Notes under the pieces: model-generated
What the model saw: the letters and a program-made list of their open reading frames with translations, nothing else
The model's database searches: none
Told to the model about the DNA's origin: nothing
Shown here: piece after piece, positions 34,524 through 43,082 of the stretch
Position numbering within the stretch: the first letter of the stretch is position 1
Layout: every line of letters starts with the position of its first letter
Origin: Flavobacterium sp.
Lineage (GTDB): Bacteria > Bacteroidota > Bacteroidia > Flavobacteriales > Flavobacteriaceae
Reading direction: 5' to 3'
Assembly (NCBI RefSeq): GCF_004295795.1
Contig: NZ_SEBR01000017.1
Span: forward strand, 1 to 64,000
DNA length: 64,000 nucleotides
Program-made: the position numbers and the translations under genes

Positions 34524-36407
34524 ATGAATAAATTCGAACAATTAGGTTTAAATGAATCCCTTTTACAAGCTGTCGCGGACATGGGATTCGAAAACCCATC
34601 TGAAGTACAGGAAAAGGCGATTCCCCTATTGCTCGCTGATGATACCGATATCGTTGCCTTAGCGCAGACCGGAACAGGTAAAACAGCCGCTTTCGGTTTC
34701 CCGCTGATCCAAAAGATCGATCCTGAAAACAAGAACACACAAGCTTTGATCCTGGCTCCGACGCGAGAGCTATGCCTTCAGATCACCAATGAGATCAAGC
34801 TTTACGCCAAGTATGTGAAAGGATTGCACACCGTAGCAGTTTACGGAGGAGCTTCCATCACCGAACAAGCACGCGAGGTTAGACGCGGTGCGCAAATCAT
34901 CGTCGCTACGCCAGGTCGTATGCAGGACATGATCAACCGCGGACTCGTCAACATCACGCAGATCAACTATTGCATCCTTGACGAAGCCGACGAAATGCTC
35001 AACATGGGCTTTTACGAAGACATCGTCTCGATTTTGTCGACTACGCCTGACGAGAAAAACACGTGGTTGTTCTCGGCTACGATGCCTGCCGAAGTGGCGC
35101 GTATCGCAAAAGAGTTCATGAATTCGCCTCAGGAAATCACGGTAGGAACCAGAAATTCAGGTTCGGCTACGGTTTCCCACGAATTCTACCTGATCAACGC
35201 CCGCGACCGCTATGAAGCCTTGAAGCGCTTGGCCGATGGAAACCCTGATATTTTCTCGGTTATTTTCTGTCGTACGAAACGCGATACGCAGCAAGTTGCC
35301 GAAAAATTGATCGAGGACGGATACAACGCCGCAGCCTTGCACGGAGATTTGTCGCAAGCACAACGCGACTCGGTCATGAAATCGTTCCGCGGACGCGCTA
35401 TCCAGATGTTGGTTGCCACCGACGTTGCCGCACGTGGAATCGACGTTGACAACGTAACGCACGTAATCAATTACCAATTGCCGGACGACGTGGAAACTTA
35501 CAACCACCGTTCAGGACGTACAGGTCGTGCAGGAAAATTGGGTACTTCGATCGTGATCATCACCAAATCGGAGTTGCGCAAGATCAACATGATCGAGAAA
35601 ATGATCAAGCAGAAATTCGAGGAAAAGACGATTCCTTCGGGAATGGAAATCTGCGAGATCCAACTTTTCCACCTTGCCAACAAAATCAAGGACGTAGAAG
35701 TCGACCACGAGATCGACAGCTATCTTCCGGCGATTTACGAGGTGATGAAAGATTTGTCTAAAGAAGAACTTATCACGAAAATGGTTTCGGTAGAATTCAA
35801 CCGATTCCTGAGCTATTATAAGAAAAACGAACGCGATTTGTCGGCTCAGACGCCAAAAGAATTGCGCGAGGCCAAACTTCACTCCGGTGGAGGCGTTCGC
35901 TATTTCGTGAACATCGGGTCACGCGACGACTTCAACTGGATGCAACTCAAGGATTTCCTCAAGGAAGTACTCGAACTTGGACGCGATGACGTTTACAAAG
36001 TCGATGTGAAAGAAGGTTTCTCTTTCTTCAATACCGATGCGGAACACAGCGAGCGAGTGGTCGAAACCTTGAACAACATTACATTGGAAGGCCGACGCGT
36101 AAATGTCGAGATCTCGAAAAACGACGGTTTCGAAAACAACAGTTCACGTCGCGATCACGGCGGACGTAAATCTGGCAACTTCACGCGTTCTGACAAAGGC
36201 GGTTTCAGAAACGACAAAGGTGGTTTTGGAGACAAGAAATTCGGAGCCAAGAAAGAATTTGGAGCCAAGAAGGAATTCGGATCGAAAGATTTCGGCTCGA
36301 AAGATTCTTCTTCCGACAGAAAACGTCCGGACAGTTTCACTTCGCGTGCGCCAAGACGTTCTGACAGTTTCGATACACCGAAGCCAAGAAGAACCCGTAA
36401 AGACTAA
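34524..36407 (+). CDS. DEAD-box RNA helicase with DbpA-type RNA-binding domain
   Basis: The 627-residue helicase has Q-motif, AQTGTGKTAAF, PTRELCLQ, DEADEM, SAT and HRSGRTGRAG, i.e. two RecA domains. A DbpA-like RNA-binding domain follows (about 445-535, from RYFVNIGSRDDFNWMQL). The tail is low-complexity with FGAKKEFGSKDF-type repeats and many Lys, Arg and Ser, typical of RNA-binding extensions. It probably remodels RNA in ribosome assembly, decay or cold adaptation. Own promoter and terminator. Confidence 0.93.
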   Translation: MNKFEQLGLNESLLQAVADMGFENPSEVQEKAIPLLLADDTDIVALAQTGTGKTAAFGFPLIQKIDPENKNTQALILAPTRELCLQITNEIKLYAKYVKGLHTVAVYGGASITEQAREVRRGAQIIVATPGRMQDMINRGLVNITQINYCILDEADEMLNMGFYEDIVSILSTTPDEKNTWLFSATMPAEVARIAKEFMNSPQEITVGTRNSGSATVSHEFYLINARDRYEALKRLADGNPDIFSVIFCRTKRDTQQVAEKLIEDGYNAAALHGDLSQAQRDSVMKSFRGRAIQMLVATDVAARGIDVDNVTHVINYQLPDDVETYNHRSGRTGRAGKLGTSIVIITKSELRKINMIEKMIKQKFEEKTIPSGMEICEIQLFHLANKIKDVEVDHEIDSYLPAIYEVMKDLSKEELITKMVSVEFNRFLSYYKKNERDLSAQTPKELREAKLHSGGGVRYFVNIGSRDDFNWMQLKDFLKEVLELGRDDVYKVDVKEGFSFFNTDAEHSERVVETLNNITLEGRRVNVEISKNDGFENNSSRRDHGGRKSGNFTRSDKGGFRNDKGGFGDKKFGAKKEFGAKKEFGSKDFGSKDSSSDRKRPDSFTSRAPRRSDSFDTPKPRRTRKD

Positions 36408-36428
36408 TCGTTTTTTACAATTTATACC

Positions 36429-36461
36429 AAAGTCCGTTGCTTTTGCTTCGGACTTTTTTTG
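36429..36461 (+). terminator. Rho-independent terminator
   Basis: Stem AAAGTCCG/CGGACTTT with a 12-base loop and a T run, about 20 bases after the helicase stop. Confidence 0.88.
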
Positions 36462-36489
36462 TTTGAAATCCCGAAATCCAAATTCCAAT

Positions 36490-36505
36490 CCCGATAGCTA
36501 TCGGG
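36490..36505. repeat. Palindrome CCCGATAGCTATCGGG
   Basis: Third perfect copy of the 16-base palindrome found twice at 8031-8074. It is set in AAATTCCAA-type short repeats. Confidence 0.9.
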
Positions 36506-36543
36506 ACAAATTCCAAATTCCAATGCAATTCTTGAGACTTTCA

Positions 36544-36576
36544 CAAAGCTTCGCTTTGCTTAGTCGCTTTACGACT
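36544..36576. repeat. Paired short hairpins
   Basis: CAAAGC-TTC-GCTTTG (36544-36558) and AGTCG-CTTTA-CGACT (36562-36576). A weaker relative of the hairpin pairs at 16755 and 29437. Confidence 0.55.
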
Positions 36577-36623
36577 GCACGTAAACACTCAGATTTAAAA
36601 CCAACTAAAATCTCCTCGAACGA

Positions 36624-36759
36624 TTTAACAAATTTTACAGATTTTCTGTAATGTGATGTTACGGATTTTTCGTAGGGATACATGCGCCCTTTCCCCATGA
36701 AAGCAAAGTTCGCATTTCCCGAAATACGGCGGATACAGAAAATCTGTAATTTTTGTTAA
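36624..36759. repeat. MITE-like element, copy 2 (136 bp)
   Basis: Left end TTTAACAAATTTTACAGATT and right end AATCTGTAATTTTTGTTAAA are near-perfect inverted copies. The core matches copy 1 at 27014-27151 (GTAGGGAT, GCCCTTTCCCC, GAAAGCAAAGTTCG). Confidence 0.88.
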
Positions 36760-36836
36760 ATGGAGGTTCGCAGTAAAAATGGAGTTGAAGCCCGAGGCGA
36801 AACCGAAGATTATGCGGAGCTCTAACCACTACAACT

Positions 36837-36913
36837 TGGAATTTGGAATTTGGAATTTGGGATTTGGAATTTGGGATTTGGGATTTGGGATTTGAAATTT
36901 GAAATTTGGAAAT
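36837..36913. repeat. GGAATTT/GGGATTT heptamer array
   Basis: About ten tandem copies of the heptamer TTTGGAA with GGGATTT variants. The complementary form (AAATTCC) occurs near 26930-26960 and 36480-36520. Confidence 0.9.
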
Positions 36914-36921
36914 TCCCCGCG

Positions 36922-36995
36922 TTAGGGATAGCAGCGGCATCCTTTTGAACGGCGCGCCAGCAGCCGGACAAAAGATACAGCGGACAGCCCGGCGC
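36922..36995. repeat. Hairpin intergenic element, copy 3
   Basis: TTAGGGATAGCAGCGGCATC then CTTTTG..CAAAAG arms around GGCGCGCC, then ATACAGCGGACAGCCCGG. I recall the AGCGGCATCCTTTT / AAAAGATACAGCGG pair as a common intergenic element of flavobacteria. The rest of the 799-base gap holds no gene. Confidence 0.7.
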
Positions 36996-37206
36996 CGCAA
37001 GGTTTTCGCTACGCAGCTAAAAACTGGATCGGCGCAACGCCCAAATAACGAAAATCCAAAACACGAACGGGATTTGCGACAAACGAGTTTGGAATTTGTT
37101 TTTTGGAATTTCGAATTTTACAGGGGTTGTTAATTTATTAATAATTACGTCCAACCAACCGCGATACTTGGCTCGATTTACTACTTTTATCACTTTAAAA
37201 CCAAAC

Positions 37207-37974
37207 ATGAGATCGTTTACAGCACTACTCTTTTTTCTTTTGACATTCAGCGTTTTTGCACAGACGGAACAGCCTGCTCCTCAAATTTCGGGCATTGTTT
37301 CGAACGAGAATACCAAACTGCCGCTCAACGGCGTGAATGTCATTAATCTGAATAAGATCAAGACGGCGATCTCTGACGAATTCGGGCGCTTCAGGATCGA
37401 GGCCGAAGTGAACGACACGCTGCATTTTTCGCTTATCGGATTCCAGCCAATCAAGGTGCGCGTCACCAACGACTGGATCAAGAACAAGTCGACGACGGTG
37501 CAATTGACCGAAAAGGCCATCGCGCTCGAGGAAGTCGTCGTGCAACCCTATACACTTACGGGCTATCTCGAAGTCGATACGAAATTGATCCCGACAAGAG
37601 AAGATTACCGCTACAGTATCGCAGGTTTAAATCGCGCTTACGAAGGTGGCGCGTATGCTCCGGGCGCTTTCGGGAAGGCCATGAGTGCCATTTTCAATCC
37701 GGCCGATGCGCTCTATAATTTCTTCGGGAAAAAACCCAAGGAACTCAAGAAGATCAAGGATTTGAAGAAAGATCCGAATATCCGGTCGATGCTGGAATCG
37801 AAATACGACCGCGAGACGATTGCCGTGCTTTTGGGAATCGACAAAAAGGATTTGCCTGAAATCCTGGCGCGCTGCAATTACTCCGAATCTTTTTCGAAAA
37901 CCGCGAATGACTTGCAGGTTTTGGAGGCGATCAGCGAGTGTTATGAGGAATACAAAATCCTCAAGAGCAAGTAA
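37207..37974 (+). CDS. Carboxypeptidase-regulatory-like domain protein
   Basis: The 255-residue product has a signal peptide (LLFFLLTFSVFAQ). A carboxypeptidase D regulatory-like beta-sandwich follows (about 26-110), with ISGIVSNENTKLPLNGVNV, DEFGRFRIEA and LHFSLIGFQ, the fold found as a plug-side domain of SusC/TonB receptors. The remainder is helical and conserved only in length with periplasmic flavobacterial proteins. There is no receptor barrel, so it is not a TonB receptor. Periplasmic, role unknown. Confidence 0.82.
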   Translation: MRSFTALLFFLLTFSVFAQTEQPAPQISGIVSNENTKLPLNGVNVINLNKIKTAISDEFGRFRIEAEVNDTLHFSLIGFQPIKVRVTNDWIKNKSTTVQLTEKAIALEEVVVQPYTLTGYLEVDTKLIPTREDYRYSIAGLNRAYEGGAYAPGAFGKAMSAIFNPADALYNFFGKKPKELKKIKDLKKDPNIRSMLESKYDRETIAVLLGIDKKDLPEILARCNYSESFSKTANDLQVLEAISECYEEYKILKSK

Positions 37975-38022
37975 TTTTGCCGCTGATTTTCACTGCGTTT
38001 TTCGAAGATTGCGACTAAATTT

Positions 38023-38083
38023 TAAACCACGAATTCGCGAATTTATGCCGCACACCGAGCGTAAATTCGCGAATTCGCGGTTT
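38023..38083. repeat. Palindromic repeat, CGCGAATTCGCG type
   Basis: Arms AACCACGAATTCGCGAATTT and AAATTCGCGAATTCGCGGTT around GCCGCACACCGAGC. Same family as 61469-61494 and 61727-61784. Confidence 0.88.
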
Positions 38084-38168
38084 ATTTTCATTTTGCGATT
38101 AGTAGTTTGTAAACACGTTTCAAGAAAGCGAACTGACGATTAGCGGGTTTTAGCTTTGGGATTTGGAC

Positions 38169-38825
38169 TTAAATCCGGCTTTCAATAAAACGCGACTCGA
38201 TACGAGCAATATCCTTAATGGATTTTCTGGCCCAATCCAGCCGTTTTTCGAGGATTTCCACGTCGGATAATTTCCAGTCGATTTGGGACTCGCGCAATCT
38301 CGACGTGATATTCTGCAGAATGATCGCAGCCGAAACCGAAATATTGAGGCTTTCTGTGAATCCGACCATAGGGATTTTGAGAAAACCGTCGGCTTGCGAG
38401 ATGACTTCCTGAGACAATCCGAGGCGTTCGGTTCCGAAAAACATCGCCGCCTTATCGGTAATGTCGAAATCGTCGAGCGTATAATCGTCGTGATGCGGCG
38501 TGGTCGCGATAATCTTGTAACCGCGCGATTTGAGGTCGTCGATACAGTCCTGAATCGAAGCGAATCGATTGATGTCGACCCATTTCTCGGCTCCGAGCGC
38601 GATTTCCTTATCGATGCTTTTGCCGTACTTTTCCTCCACGACATTCAGTTGCTGAATTCCAAAAACTTCGCACGAACGCATCACCGCACTCGTGTTGTGC
38701 AATTGGAAAATGTCTTCGACAGCGACGGTGAAATGGTTGGTTCGGCGGGAAAGCACATCGAGAAACTTGGCTTTTCGGGCATCCGTAAGAATATTTTCGA
38801 GGTGGTCGAGCAGTTCAAAATCCAT
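38169..38825 (-). CDS. trmH: TrmH-type tRNA 2'-O-methyltransferase
   Basis: The 218-residue SpoU-class methyltransferase with a knotted SAM-binding fold has motif 1 HNTSAVMRSCEVFG, motif 2 FFGTERLGLS and motif 3 IPMVGFTESLNISVSAAI. The N-terminal segment (DILTDARK-like ILTDARKAKF) matches TrmH enzymes that methylate G18 of tRNA. The -7 box ends only 4 bases before the ATG, so the message is probably leaderless or nearly so. Confidence 0.88.
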   Translation of the reverse strand: MDFELLDHLENILTDARKAKFLDVLSRRTNHFTVAVEDIFQLHNTSAVMRSCEVFGIQQLNVVEEKYGKSIDKEIALGAEKWVDINRFASIQDCIDDLKSRGYKIIATTPHHDDYTLDDFDITDKAAMFFGTERLGLSQEVISQADGFLKIPMVGFTESLNISVSAAIILQNITSRLRESQIDWKLSDVEILEKRLDWARKSIKDIARIESRFIESRI

Positions 38826-38829
38826 TTTT

Positions 38830-38861
38830 CAAAGATAGTCGATGCGGCACATTTGGCGCAA
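38830..38861 (-). promoter_or_regulatory. trmH promoter (TTG-N21-TATCTTTG)
   Basis: Minus-strand TATCTTTG (38837-38830) and TTG (38861-38859). With the ATG at 38825, transcription would start at or next to the start codon. Confidence 0.6.
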
Positions 38862-38896
38862 GTGTTAATTCTTTTTGCCTCGTCTGGATTTAACAC

Positions 38897-38924
38897 TTGT
38901 TCGGAATCGATTTGGTTAAATTTG
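38897..38924 (+). promoter_or_regulatory. Promoter (TTG-N17-TAAATTTG)
   Basis: TTG at 38897-38899 and TAAATTTG at 38917-38924, 42 bases before the ATG at 38967. Divergent from trmH. Confidence 0.6.
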
Positions 38925-38966
38925 TAACAAGCCGACCGCTTTCCCATCCAAACTCCGACGTTTACC

Positions 38967-40346
38967 ATGAAAAATCCCGAATACGCCATTGTCGACATCG
39001 AAACCACGGGCGGAAATGCCGGCGGCAGCCGAATCACCGAAATCGCGATCGTGATCCACGACGGTATCCGTGTGCTCGATCGCTGGGAAACCTTGGTGAA
39101 TCCGGAACAGGAAATTCCCGTGGCGATTTTTGCGCTTACCGGAATCCACAACGAAATGGTGAAAGACGCTCCCATTTTCGATGACATTTCCTGTAAGGTT
39201 TTTGAATTGTTGCAAGACAGGATTTTTGTCGCGCACAACGTCAATTTCGACTATTCATTCGTGCGCCATCAGTTGGAACAATCGGGTTTCAAATGGACGG
39301 CACGAAAACTTTGCACGGTGCGCGCCGCCCGAAAAATAAAGCCCGGATTGGCTTCATACAGCCTCGGAAATCTTTGCCGTTCATTGAATATTCCGTTGGA
39401 AAACCGCCATCGCGCAGGCGGTGATGTGGACGCGACGGCCGAATTGTTCGCCAATTTGATGCAATGGGATTCCGAAGGGGAAATTTCGAAAATGGTCAGA
39501 AAAACTTCTTATGACCAAAGGCTTCCGCCGAATCTCGCTCCGTCCGATTTCGAAAAACTGCCCGAGAAACCGGGCGTTTACTATTTCTACAACCAATCCA
39601 GAAAAGTGATTTACGTCGGAAAGGCCGTGAACATCAAAAAGCGCGTCGCCTCTCACTTCAGCGGCCACAAAGTCACGTCGCAACGCCAACATTTCCTGCG
39701 CGACATCCATTCGATTTCTTTCGATATCTGTGCCACCGAACTCATGGCGCTTTTGCTTGAAGTGTCCGAAATCAAGAAACTTTGGCCGGTTTACAACAAA
39801 GCCCTGAAGCGTTTCGATCCCAAATTCGGACTTTACGAATACGAAGCCAGAAGCGGCTACCGTTATCTTGCCGTGGCGAAACTTTCCAAATTCCAGCATT
39901 GCATCCAAGCTTTCAATAGCGAATACGATGGAATTTACGCGTTGCGGACTTTGGCACAGCAATTCGGGATCGACCACAGATTCTGCAAATACAGCAAATC
40001 GGTAGAAGCCGAAATGATGCGCCCGAACGATATGTCGAACCTGCCCGAAATCTCGGTTCACAACCGACAAGTCCGGGACGCGATTTTATCTTTATCCGAA
40101 AACAAACCGACATTCGCCATTATCGACAAAGGCCGAACACACGAGGAAAACAGTTGTATTTGGGTGGAAAACGGTGATTTCTATGGAATGGGATATGTCG
40201 ATTCGAGCATCGGCATCAGTCAACCCTCGGAAGTGAGGGAACACGTGACGCCTTATCGAAGCAACCAATATTGTATGCAATTGATTTACGGATACGCCAA
40301 AAAATTCCCTCTCAAGGTCGTCTCTGATTTGGCAATCAGCATCTAA
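38967..40346 (+). CDS. DnaQ-type exonuclease fused to GIY-YIG nuclease domain
   Basis: The 459-residue product starts with a DEDDh 3'-5' exonuclease (D10 and E12 in VDIETTG, HNVNFDYSFVRHQL, and the last His/Asp in HRAGGDVDAT). A GIY-YIG endonuclease domain like that of UvrC/Cho begins near residue 195 (KPGVYYFYNQ, VIYVGKAVNIKKRVASHF). The C-terminal ~180 residues match neither. This architecture occurs in other bacteria, where it is thought to act in DNA repair (Cho/UvrC-like incision). UvrB and UvrC are not in the window. Confidence 0.9.
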   Translation: MKNPEYAIVDIETTGGNAGGSRITEIAIVIHDGIRVLDRWETLVNPEQEIPVAIFALTGIHNEMVKDAPIFDDISCKVFELLQDRIFVAHNVNFDYSFVRHQLEQSGFKWTARKLCTVRAARKIKPGLASYSLGNLCRSLNIPLENRHRAGGDVDATAELFANLMQWDSEGEISKMVRKTSYDQRLPPNLAPSDFEKLPEKPGVYYFYNQSRKVIYVGKAVNIKKRVASHFSGHKVTSQRQHFLRDIHSISFDICATELMALLLEVSEIKKLWPVYNKALKRFDPKFGLYEYEARSGYRYLAVAKLSKFQHCIQAFNSEYDGIYALRTLAQQFGIDHRFCKYSKSVEAEMMRPNDMSNLPEISVHNRQVRDAILSLSENKPTFAIIDKGRTHEENSCIWVENGDFYGMGYVDSSIGISQPSEVREHVTPYRSNQYCMQLIYGYAKKFPLKVVSDLAISI

Positions 40347-40485
40347 AAATCCAAGAATCTGACGACCCAAAATCAAATCCCGATCAAAATCGAAATCTTC
40401 GAACTTTAAAAAGAAATCATGTAAATAACAAACGGTCGTTTAAACAGAAATTTGACAATCTATAAACTGTTTAAACAACACCAAC

Positions 40486-41631
40486 ATGACAAAAGATCGC
40501 ACACTACCAAAGGCAATCGCGGCGCTAGGACTCAGTCTTTTACTGGCTGTTTCTTGTAACAAGAACCCGAAAGAGGCCGACGCTCCCGAACAAAAACAAG
40601 CGGACAGCATCCAAAAAGAAAACACGGATACTTCAAACGATCTGAAACCGACCGGTCCGGCTCCCGAATGGGGCAAAAGCATCAAGGATGAAATGGCTGT
40701 CGTAATCGAAAAACTCGGAACGCTTGGCGGCAAACCGATCGAGACGCTGACAGCTCAGGAAGCGCGCCAACAACCAACACCGACCGACGCCGTAAAAGCC
40801 GTAATGGCCGACCACAATATGCAAATGCCCACGCCAACCTGCGACACGATCGGAAAAGATATTCCTGTGACTGGCGGCAAAACGCACATCAGGATCTACA
40901 CGCCAAAAGGCGGACAAGCGCCTTATCCGGTGACGGTTTACTACCACGGCGGCGGATTCGTGATCGCGAACATAGAAGTTTACAACGGCGGCGCCCAAGG
41001 TTTGTGCGAGCAAACGAAGGGAATCGTGGTTTCTGTGGAATATCCGAAAGGTCCCGAAAAGAAATTTCCGGCGGCTCACCAGACGGCTTTCGACGCTTAC
41101 AAATGGGTTTTGGCAAACGCCGCTTCGTTTAAAGGCGATCCGAAAAAAGTGGCCGTGGCCGGAGAAAGTGCAGGCGGAAACCTGGCTTGCAACGTGAGCA
41201 TCATGGCGCGCGACAAGAAAATCCAGTTGCCGTTGTATCAGGTTTTGGTGTATCCGGTTGCGAACAACGACATGAATTCGGAGAGCTACAAGAAATATGC
41301 GAACGCGAAACCGTTGAACAAGGCCATGATGGGCTGGTTCGTGAAAAACGCTTTGCCGTCAGAGGCAATGGCCGCTGATCCAAGAGTCAGTCTTGTAAAA
41401 GCGAATTTGGCAGGATTGCCGCCAACATTGATCATCGGGGCCGAAATCGATCCGCTTGCATCTGAGGGAAAATTGTTGTCCGACAAGTTGAAAGACGCGA
41501 AAGTGGACACAAAGTACCAAATGTATGACGGCGTTACCCACGAATTCTTTGGAATGGCAGTCGTCGTTCCACAAGCTGCCGAAGCCCAGAAATTGGCTGC
41601 GGACGAATTGAAATCGGCTTTCGGAATGTAA
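40486..41631 (+). CDS. Lipoprotein esterase, hormone-sensitive-lipase family
   Basis: The 381-residue product has a lipoprotein signal (LGLSLLLAVSC, C24). A Pro/Glu/Lys linker leads to an alpha/beta hydrolase domain with the HGGGF oxyanion motif, nucleophile Ser in GESAGG, acid Asp in DPLASEG and His in VTHEFFG. It should hydrolyse short acyl esters in the periplasm or at the outer membrane. The lipid anchor is unusual for the family. A terminator follows; no partner gene is adjacent. Confidence 0.9.
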   Translation: MTKDRTLPKAIAALGLSLLLAVSCNKNPKEADAPEQKQADSIQKENTDTSNDLKPTGPAPEWGKSIKDEMAVVIEKLGTLGGKPIETLTAQEARQQPTPTDAVKAVMADHNMQMPTPTCDTIGKDIPVTGGKTHIRIYTPKGGQAPYPVTVYYHGGGFVIANIEVYNGGAQGLCEQTKGIVVSVEYPKGPEKKFPAAHQTAFDAYKWVLANAASFKGDPKKVAVAGESAGGNLACNVSIMARDKKIQLPLYQVLVYPVANNDMNSESYKKYANAKPLNKAMMGWFVKNALPSEAMAADPRVSLVKANLAGLPPTLIIGAEIDPLASEGKLLSDKLKDAKVDTKYQMYDGVTHEFFGMAVVVPQAAEAQKLAADELKSAFGM

Positions 41632-41655
41632 GTTGATACCGCTAAAAATGTAAAT

Positions 41656-41686
41656 AAGGCTCGGATTTTTTCCGGGCTTTTTTTTT
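41656..41686 (+). terminator. Rho-independent terminator
   Basis: Stem AAGGCTCGGA/TCCGGGCTTT (one G-U pair) with a TTTTT loop and T run, about 25 bases after the esterase stop. Confidence 0.85.
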
Positions 41687-41734
41687 GACCGATGATGAAA
41701 CCGAGACTTCCGAATAGCTTTTGCTGATCCGGGA

Positions 41735-42070
41735 GATAAATTCGCGAATTCGCGGCTGTTTATTCTCGGCGAAATTGAGTTAAGCAGAAAAGTTTTTGAA
41801 TCCGATAAGAATCCGAAGCACACCTCAAGTATGCGAGACTGAAAAAATAAATAGTAAGAGCCACGAATGCACAACTCATTTCCGACATAATAGATTCGTG
41901 CATTCGTGGCTAAAAAAATAGCCAATTCGCGGCAGTTCATATAGTCGGAAAGTATTTGAATTTGTCGGAAATCCGGAGGAAAAGATAAGTATGCGAGGCT
42001 GAAGAAAATAAAATAAGCCACGAATGCACGAATAATTTCCGACATAATGGATTCGTGCATTTGTGGCAAA
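41735..42070. repeat. Duplicated palindrome-bearing unit, GCCACGAATGC type
   Basis: Two direct units of roughly 150-175 bases. Each contains GAATTCGCGGC (41746 and 41922), AGTATGCGAG, and a palindrome GCCACGAATGCAC..ATTCGTGCATTCGTGGC (41859-41911 and 42017-42067) around TTTCCGACATAAT. This fills most of the 609-base gap before 42241; no gene is seen. Confidence 0.85.
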
Positions 42071-42195
42071 AAAATCAAATTCACAGCTTTTCCCTAATAA
42101 GCACGATGCAAGTTTTAATTCGGCAAATTCCAAAATTCGAAAGTCAAAAGTCAAAAAACCGAATGTCACCCAAATGTCGTCCAAAAGACAATCCG

Positions 42196-42203
42196 TATTT
42201 TTG
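42196..42203 (+). promoter_or_regulatory. -7 box (TATTTTTG) for the HTH-NTF2 gene
   Basis: TATTTTTG, 37 bases before the ATG at 42241. Confidence 0.5.
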
Positions 42204-42240
42204 GTAAGTCATTGTGTGCAAACCAACTTTGTCGAACCTT

Positions 42241-42972
42241 ATGAAACAGCCGGAATTAGGAAAAAAAGTGTCTGCCCTGAGAATCGAGAATGGTCTGACG
42301 CAAGCCGAACTCGCCCAAATGTGCCAGGTTACGGTGCGCACGATCCAACGCATAGAATCGGGTGAGACAGAGCCGAGGAGTTTTACGGTGAAAACCATCT
42401 TCAACGCACTGGGAGAACAAGCTTACGCCAAACCATCGCCAAAGACGGACGCGGAAATTTCCCGAAAACTGGCTGGATTGTTCAACTTAAAAACGAATAC
42501 AATGACAAAGATTGCCATCCTTTCGACGCCATTTGTAGTGGCATTCGGTGTTTTCCTGATCACATCATCAGGATTCGCCCAGGACAAAAAAGTGGTCAAA
42601 GCACTTGAGACCAACAACGACCAATTCGTGAAATCCTTCAATTCCGGAAATCTCGACGGCGTAAAATCGATCTATCTCGAATCGGCCTGTTCGGTTCCGG
42701 CCGCGAACCGTGAAATCTGCGGAAGCGACAACATCAGGAACTACTTCCAGACGGTTTACGCAAGCGGTTTCCGATTCAGCGACTTCAAGTCGACCTCGAT
42801 TTCGGTGACCGATACCGTCGCGATCGACAAAGGAATGTGGAGCGGACAAGCCAACGGACAGAAAGTTTCGGGCACGTATCTCACGCAATGGCGACTAAAA
42901 AACGGCAGCTGGAAAATCGAAAACGAAAGTTCCAATGTCGAGTTGTCGCTGGATTCGGCCAAAACCGAGTGA
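42241..42972 (+). CDS. HTH (XRE) - transmembrane - NTF2/SnoaL-like fusion
   Basis: The 243-residue product has three parts. Residues 5-60 are an XRE helix-turn-helix (GLTQAELAQMCQVTVRTIQR). Residues 90-112 are a membrane helix that reads like a signal peptide (IAILSTPFVVAFGVFL..SGFAQ). Residues 115-240 resemble the NTF2/SnoaL fold (NNDQFVKSFNSGNLDGVKSIY). If made as one chain, it is a membrane-bound one-component regulator with the sensor outside. M88 at 42502 could instead start a separate secreted NTF2-like protein. No partner gene is in operon distance. Confidence 0.8.
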   Translation: MKQPELGKKVSALRIENGLTQAELAQMCQVTVRTIQRIESGETEPRSFTVKTIFNALGEQAYAKPSPKTDAEISRKLAGLFNLKTNTMTKIAILSTPFVVAFGVFLITSSGFAQDKKVVKALETNNDQFVKSFNSGNLDGVKSIYLESACSVPAANREICGSDNIRNYFQTVYASGFRFSDFKSTSISVTDTVAIDKGMWSGQANGQKVSGTYLTQWRLKNGSWKIENESSNVELSLDSAKTE

Positions 42973-43082
42973 TTTCCGCAAATTCTGTAATCTTTGCTCA
43001 ATTCGGCATAAGATAATGCAGGAATCGCGGTTTACTTTTACGGATGTTGATCTGAACCTCAATATCCGTAAATTACTTGACT

